The notes beneath the pieces were generated by a model. The model did no database searches. It was not told the origin of the DNA and saw only the letters and a program-made list of their open reading frames with translations. A stretch of DNA of 30,040 bases from CAZOWW01 sp964583765 (GTDB lineage Bacteria > Actinomycetota > Actinomycetes > Actinomycetales > Kineosporiaceae): positions 1 to 30,040 of the forward strand of contig CAZOWW010000072.1 in the NCBI GenBank assembly GCA_964583765.1, given 5' to 3'. Below are positions 24,803 to 30,040 of the stretch, piece after piece. The first letter of the stretch is position 1, and each line of letters opens with the position of its first letter. Made by a program: the position numbers and the translations under genes.

Positions 24803-26089
24803 GTGCCGGTGGACCGCACCGAACTCCTCCTGACCATCACTGCCCTCGTCCTCGTGGTGGCCGGCGGTGGCCTCGCGGGGTGGCGTCTGCGCAGTCGCCG
24901 GTCCGAGGGCCGCGCCCCGGAGACGGACGGACGCTCCCGGACCCCGGTGGAGGCACCGCCGGAGGAGGCGGTGCGGGACGGCCGCGCTGCCGAAGCGACA
25001 GCGGTGGGCGGGCCGGTCGTGGCGGAGGGCGGAACCCGGACCCTGCCGCCCACGGCGGCGGAAGGTCCGACGCTCTCCGAGGGCCCCGTGGTGTCCGAGG
25101 GCCCCCTGGTGTCCGAGAGCCCGACGCCGTCCGAGCAGCCCGTGCTCCCGGAGCTGGACCGACCCGAGCCCTCGGCCGGGCGCCTGGTACGGCTGCGGGC
25201 CCGGTTGGCTCGGTCGAACAACTCGCTCGGCAAGGGCCTGCTCGCCCTGCTCTCCCGCTCGTCCATCGACGAGGCGACCTGGGAGGAGATCGAGGAGACC
25301 CTGCTCCTGGCGGATCTCGGGGTGGAACCGACCACGCAGGTGGTCGACAACCTGCGCCGGCGCGTGTCGGTGCTCGGGGCCCGGGACGCGGACGCCGTCC
25401 GGGCGATGCTACGGGAGGAACTGGTCGCCCTGGTCGACCCTTCCCTGGACCGCTCGCTCGCCCTGCGGGGGACCTCGGGCAGGCCCGCGGTCGTGCTCCT
25501 CGTGGGCGTCAACGGCACCGGCAAGACCACCACGGCGGGCAAACTCGCCCGACTGCTGGTCGCGGACGGCCGCACGGTGGTGCTGGGCGCCGCGGACACC
25601 TTCCGGGCCGCGGCCGCGCAGCAGTTGCGGACCTGGGGCGACCGCGTCGGGGTGCCCACCGTCGCCAGCGACCGCGAGGGGGCCGACCCCGCCTCGGTGG
25701 CCTTCGACGCGGTGCGGACCGGGGTGGAGACCGGGGCCGAGGTCGTGCTCGTGGACACCGCCGGGAGGCTGCAGAACAAGATCGGGCTCATGGACGAGCT
25801 CGGCAAGGTGAAGCGGGTCGTGGAGAAGCACGGGCCGGTGGACGAGGTACTCCTGGTGCTGGACGCCACGACCGGGCAGAACGGCCTCACTCAGGCCCGG
25901 GTGTTCGCCGAGGTGGTGGAGGTCACCGGGATCGTCCTGACCAAGCTGGACGGCACGGCCAAGGGCGGCATCGTGGTCGCGGTGCAGCGGGATCTGCACG
26001 TGCCGGTCAAGCTCGTCGGCCTGGGCGAGGGACCGGACGACCTGGCTCCCTTCGACGCCGAGGGGTTCGTGGACGCCCTGCTCGCCTGA
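24803..26089 (+). CDS. ftsY: Signal recognition particle receptor FtsY
   Basis: FtsY docks SRP-bound ribosomes at the membrane translocon using GTP. The 428-residue protein starts with a membrane helix (about 8-27). An acidic, low-complexity A region follows (about 35-125) with repeated SEGP/VSEG phrases, then the N and G domains. The G domain has GVNGTGKTTT (235-244), ADTFRAAAAQQL, VDTAGR (317-322), DATTGQNG and LTKLDGTAKGG (near 379-389), all intact. GTG 24803 and GTG 24809 are both possible; AAAGG (24795-24799) fits the second better. The 175-base gap upstream holds only weak dyads (GGCGA 24636-24640 with TCGCC 24645-24649) and no sure promoter. A location shortly after smc is typical. Confidence 0.96.
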   Translation: MPVDRTELLLTITALVLVVAGGGLAGWRLRSRRSEGRAPETDGRSRTPVEAPPEEAVRDGRAAEATAVGGPVVAEGGTRTLPPTAAEGPTLSEGPVVSEGPLVSESPTPSEQPVLPELDRPEPSAGRLVRLRARLARSNNSLGKGLLALLSRSSIDEATWEEIEETLLLADLGVEPTTQVVDNLRRRVSVLGARDADAVRAMLREELVALVDPSLDRSLALRGTSGRPAVVLLVGVNGTGKTTTAGKLARLLVADGRTVVLGAADTFRAAAAQQLRTWGDRVGVPTVASDREGADPASVAFDAVRTGVETGAEVVLVDTAGRLQNKIGLMDELGKVKRVVEKHGPVDEVLLVLDATTGQNGLTQARVFAEVVEVTGIVLTKLDGTAKGGIVVAVQRDLHVPVKLVGLGEGPDDLAPFDAEGFVDALLA

Positions 26090-26189
26090 CGGGCAAGCCG
26101 GACCATTCACCACCAAAGGTGGGTTCCCCGGGGTTGCCCAGCGGTGATTAACCCAGAGTTCACACTGTCTCCCGGGGCGACACATCCCG

Positions 26190-26216
26190 GAAACCGCCGG
26201 TGACGGCGGTCGAAAC
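26190..26216 (+). promoter_or_regulatory. GlnR-box-like site upstream of amt
   Basis: GAAAC (26190-26194), GTGAC (26200-26204) and GAAAC (26212-26216) resemble the alternating GTNAC and GAAAC elements recognised by actinobacterial GlnR. The two GAAAC elements are 22 bases apart as expected, but the middle element is one base out of register. The site lies about 115 bases before the amt start. The rest of the 243-base gap has a TTCACA hexamer (26159-26164) and a small dyad (TCCAC 26225-26229, GTGGA 26233-26237), without a certain -10. Confidence 0.3.
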
Positions 26217-26332
26217 CGCGGCCCTCCACTGTGTGGATCGGCCCCCCGATGCAGCGGGGTCGTACACCTCCACCGCAGGCTCTGGGGCCCGCAGGTCCTG
26301 CCGCGGCCAGCCCCTTCACCAGGGAGTCGCCC

Positions 26333-27660
<1,328 letters not shown>

Positions 27661-27664
<4 letters not shown>

Positions 27665-27999
27665 AGCTCATCACCGCGGTGATCAAGCCGCACAAGCTCG
27701 ACGACGTCAAGGCCGCCCTGGAGACGTTCGGGGTGCAGGGCCTGACCGTCAGCGAGGCGAACGGTTACGGACGCCAGCGTGGCCACACCGAGGTCTACCG
27801 GGGCGCGGAGTACACCGTGGACCTGGTGCCCAAGGTGCGGGTCGAGGTGCTCGTGGACGAGTCCGACGTGGTCGACGTGGTCGACGTGGTCGTGAAGGCG
27901 GCCCAGACCGGCCGGATCGGTGACGGCAAGGTGTGGGTGATCCCCGTCGACGACGTCGTGCGGGTCCGCACCGGCGAACGCGGGATCGACGCGATCTGA
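27661..27999 (+). CDS. glnK: PII nitrogen regulatory protein GlnK
   Basis: This 112-residue trimeric PII protein senses 2-oxoglutarate and ATP/ADP, blocks AmtB under nitrogen sufficiency, and is modified on a T-loop tyrosine. The start MKLITAVIKPHKLDDVKAAL, the T-loop GRQRGHTEVYRGAEYTVDLVPK with Tyr51, and TGRIGDGKVWVIPVDDVVRVRTGE are all standard. The ATG overlaps the amtB stop by four bases, so translation is coupled. In actinobacteria Tyr51 is adenylylated by the GlnD-type enzyme, whose gene follows. A three-fold 9-base repeat (27865-27891) encodes DVVDVVDVV but adds no length. Confidence 0.97.
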
Positions 28000-28007
28000 G
28001 TACCGGG

Positions 28008-28049
28008 ACCGCCCGCCGCGACAGGCCTGACAGCGCCGCGGCGGGCGGT
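28008..28049 (+). terminator. Strong hairpin between glnK and glnD
   Basis: ACCGCCCGCCGCG (28008-28020) pairs perfectly with CGCGGCGGGCGGT (28037-28049) around a 16-base loop, starting nine bases after the glnK stop. There is no T-tract. It probably ends or attenuates the amt-glnK transcript before glnD. Confidence 0.6.
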
Positions 28050-28116
28050 TCACGCGTGGGGGCAGGATGGATCCCGCCGCCGAGTCCACCGATCGTTCAC
28101 GGGAAGCAGGGAGCTC

Positions 28117-30040
28117 ATGACCGAGATCGGCGCGTTGCCCCCCACCAGCGTTCCGGGGGGTCGTGACCTGCGCCGGGAACGGCTGGCCCTGGCGGTCCGT
28201 TCGGGAGCCCCCGGGCCCGAGCGGCGCCGGCAGCTCACCGCGATGGTCGAGGGGGCGCTCGCCCAGGCCTGGCAACGCGCCGTCACCGGCGTCTCCCCGG
28301 ACCCCCTGACCACCGGCGAGGCGGCGGCGCCGCTGCCCATGCGACAGGACCCCGAGGGCATCGCACTGGCCGTGGTCGGCAGCGTCGCCCGCGGGGACGC
28401 CGGTCCCACGAGCGATCTGGACCTCGTCCTCCTCCACGACGGGCGCACCCACTCCGTCGAGGACGTCGCCGAGCTGGCTGACCGCCTCTGGTACCCCCTC
28501 TGGGACGCCGGCCTGCGGCTGGACCACTCGGTACGCACCCCGTCCCAGTGCCGGGAGGTGGCCGCCAACGACGTGTCCGCGGCCATCGGCCTGCTCGACC
28601 TGCGGGTGCTGGCCGGGGACTCCGGCCTGGTCGTGCGCACCCGGGCATCACTGCTGGGGGACTGGCGAACCGGGATCCGCCGTCGCCTCCCGCAGATCCT
28701 GGATTCCCTCGCGGAGCGGGCCGAACGTTCCGGGGAACTGGCCTACCTGCTCGAACCGGACCTCAAGGAGTCCCGCGGCGGCCTGCGTGATGTCACCGTC
28801 CTGCGGGCCCTGGCCGCCAGCTGGGTCACCGACCAACCGCACGGGACGGTGCTGGAGGAGGCCCACCTCCGTCTGCTGGACATCCGCGACGCCCTGCAGG
28901 CGGTCACCGGACGCCCCGTGGACCGGCTGCTCCTGGCCGACCAGGACGCCGTCGCCGTCACCTGCGGTCTCGTGGACGCCGACGAGCTGCTCGCCGAGGT
29001 CTCCCAGGCCGGGCGCACGATCGCGCACGCCGTGGACACGACCGCGCGCCGTGCCCGGCAGGCGGTGCCGCCCCGCAAGTTGCGTCCCGGCCCCCGTCGC
29101 CCCCGCCTGCGCCCGCTCGGGCACGGTCTCGTCGAGCACGACGGCGAAGTGGTGCTCGGTGTTGGGGTGCGTCCCGAGGAGGACCCCGTGCTGCCGCTGC
29201 GGGCGGCGGCCACCGCGATCCGGGCCGGACTGCCGCTGTCTCCGGTGACCGTGGAACACCTCGCCCGGCAGTCACCGCCCTTGCCCGAGCCGTGGCCGCC
29301 CGCCGCGCGCGAGGCCCTGGTGGAGATGCTCGCCGGTGGCCGCGGCTTGATCGGGGTCTGGGAAGCGCTCGACCTGGCCGGCCTGGTCACCCGCTGGCTG
29401 CCCGAGTGGGCCGGGGTGCGCAACCGGCCGCAGCGCAACGCCGTCCACCGGCACACGGTCGACCGCCACCTCATCGAGGCCGTGGTGAACGCCCAGGAGT
29501 TCGTGCGCGAGGTCCACCGCCCCGACCTGCTCCTGCTCGCGGCGCTCTTCCACGACATCGGCAAGCTTCCCGGTGCCACCGAGCACTCCTCGATCGGCGC
29601 GCCCCTGGCCTACCGGGCCGTGCACCGCATGGGCTTCGCGCACGAGGACGCCGAGGTGGTCGAGCGGCTCGTCCGCGAGCACCTGACCCTGGTCGAGCTG
29701 GCCACCCGGCGGGATCCCGACGACCCGCGCACGGTGGAGGCTCTCGTCGCGGCGGTCGGCGGGCGCGCCGAGGTCCTGGGCATGTTGCGCGTGCTCACCG
29801 AGTGCGATGCGGTCGCCGCAGGCCCGGCCGCCTGGTCCTCCTGGCGGGCCCGCCTCGTGGACGACCTCGTGCGCCGGGCCGGGACCGCGCTGAGCGGGGA
29901 GACCCCACCCGGTCCGGCCCCGATCAGCCCGCTGGAGGAGTCGCTGGTCGCCTCGGTGCTCGCCGACGGGCGTCCGCGCGTCGCCGTGACCGACCTGGAC
30001 GAACTGCACGCGGTCACCGTGGTCGCCCCCGACCGCCCGG
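28117..30040 (+). CDS. glnD: Bifunctional PII nucleotidyltransferase / nucleotidyl-removing protein GlnD (3' end outside the window)
   Basis: GlnD reads glutamine and modifies or demodifies PII; in actinobacteria it adenylylates GlnK. The visible 641 residues include the nucleotidyltransferase signature GSVARGDAGPTSDLDLVLL (from 88) with the paired Asp, EPDLKESRGGLRDVTVLRAL in the following domain, and an HD hydrolase domain with HRHTVDRHL and LFHDIGKLPG (His479-Asp480). The C-terminal ACT domains would lie beyond the window edge. The ATG at 28117 is preceded by AGGGAG (28108-28113) at an unusually short distance of three bases. It lies 117 bases after glnK, with a strong hairpin between. It belongs functionally with amtB and glnK. 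Confidence 0.95.
   Translation, partial: MTEIGALPPTSVPGGRDLRRERLALAVRSGAPGPERRRQLTAMVEGALAQAWQRAVTGVSPDPLTTGEAAAPLPMRQDPEGIALAVVGSVARGDAGPTSDLDLVLLHDGRTHSVEDVAELADRLWYPLWDAGLRLDHSVRTPSQCREVAANDVSAAIGLLDLRVLAGDSGLVVRTRASLLGDWRTGIRRRLPQILDSLAERAERSGELAYLLEPDLKESRGGLRDVTVLRALAASWVTDQPHGTVLEEAHLRLLDIRDALQAVTGRPVDRLLLADQDAVAVTCGLVDADELLAEVSQAGRTIAHAVDTTARRARQAVPPRKLRPGPRRPRLRPLGHGLVEHDGEVVLGVGVRPEEDPVLPLRAAATAIRAGLPLSPVTVEHLARQSPPLPEPWPPAAREALVEMLAGGRGLIGVWEALDLAGLVTRWLPEWAGVRNRPQRNAVHRHTVDRHLIEAVVNAQEFVREVHRPDLLLLAALFHDIGKLPGATEHSSIGAPLAYRAVHRMGFAHEDAEVVERLVREHLTLVELATRRDPDDPRTVEALVAAVGGRAEVLGMLRVLTECDAVAAGPAAWSSWRARLVDDLVRRAGTALSGETPPGPAPISPLEESLVASVLADGRPRVAVTDLDELHAVTVVAPDRP

Noticed and set aside
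27865..27891. Three tandem GACGTGGTC units in glnK as a possible insertion
   Set aside because: GlnK has the normal 112-residue length and the segment aligns with the usual helix, so no residues were added.

Overview
The window is a stretch of a high-GC actinobacterial chromosome (class Actinomycetes; the order cannot be fixed by eye). The evidence is the strong G/C bias at third codon positions, the many GTG starts, and the order rpmB / DAK2-domain gene / recG / rsmD / coaD / DUF177 / rpmF / rnc / mutM / acyP / smc / ftsY / amt / glnK / glnD. That order is a familiar housekeeping block of this class. No rRNA, tRNA, CRISPR array or insertion sequence was seen.

Layout. 1-1120: a secreted Thr/Pro/Asp-rich protein of unknown function, followed by two hairpins facing convergent rpmB. 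1122-3146: divergent rpmB and a fatty-acid-kinase-like DAK2 gene. 3149-6632: recG, rsmD and coaD (DNA repair, 16S rRNA methylation, CoA synthesis). 6675-9302: DUF177-rpmF-rnc-mutM. 9532-18338: an oxygen/respiration island made of a DosR-like response regulator (+ strand), a convergent GAF-GAF DosS-like histidine kinase, and cydC, cydD, cydB and cydA (- strand). 18666-22786: acyP and smc. 22783-24627: a possible small protein with a CTG start, then an unrecognised single-pass membrane protein with Tyr/Pro pentapeptide repeats. 24803-26089: ftsY. 26333-30040: the nitrogen cluster amt-glnK-glnD, with glnD cut by the window end.

How the parts fit. The most interesting piece is the respiration island. 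The sensor kinase is the last gene of the cydA-cydB-cydD-cydC operon. The regulator keeps the Lys, Lys and Asn residues that DosR uses to bind DNA. The cydA promoter carries a GGGAC-N4-GTCCT dyad resembling a DosR box, centred about 42 bases before a start site inferred from a TACCGT -10 element. This suggests a self-reinforcing hypoxia circuit that drives cytochrome bd and its own sensor.

Other points are a set of apparently leaderless promoters (TAGNNT, six bases, start codon), a tandemly duplicated insert in CoaD, a hairpin just after cydB that may lower expression of the distal cyd genes, a zinc-type L28 beside a cysteine-free L32, and the membrane protein between smc and ftsY, whose promoter region holds two dyads.
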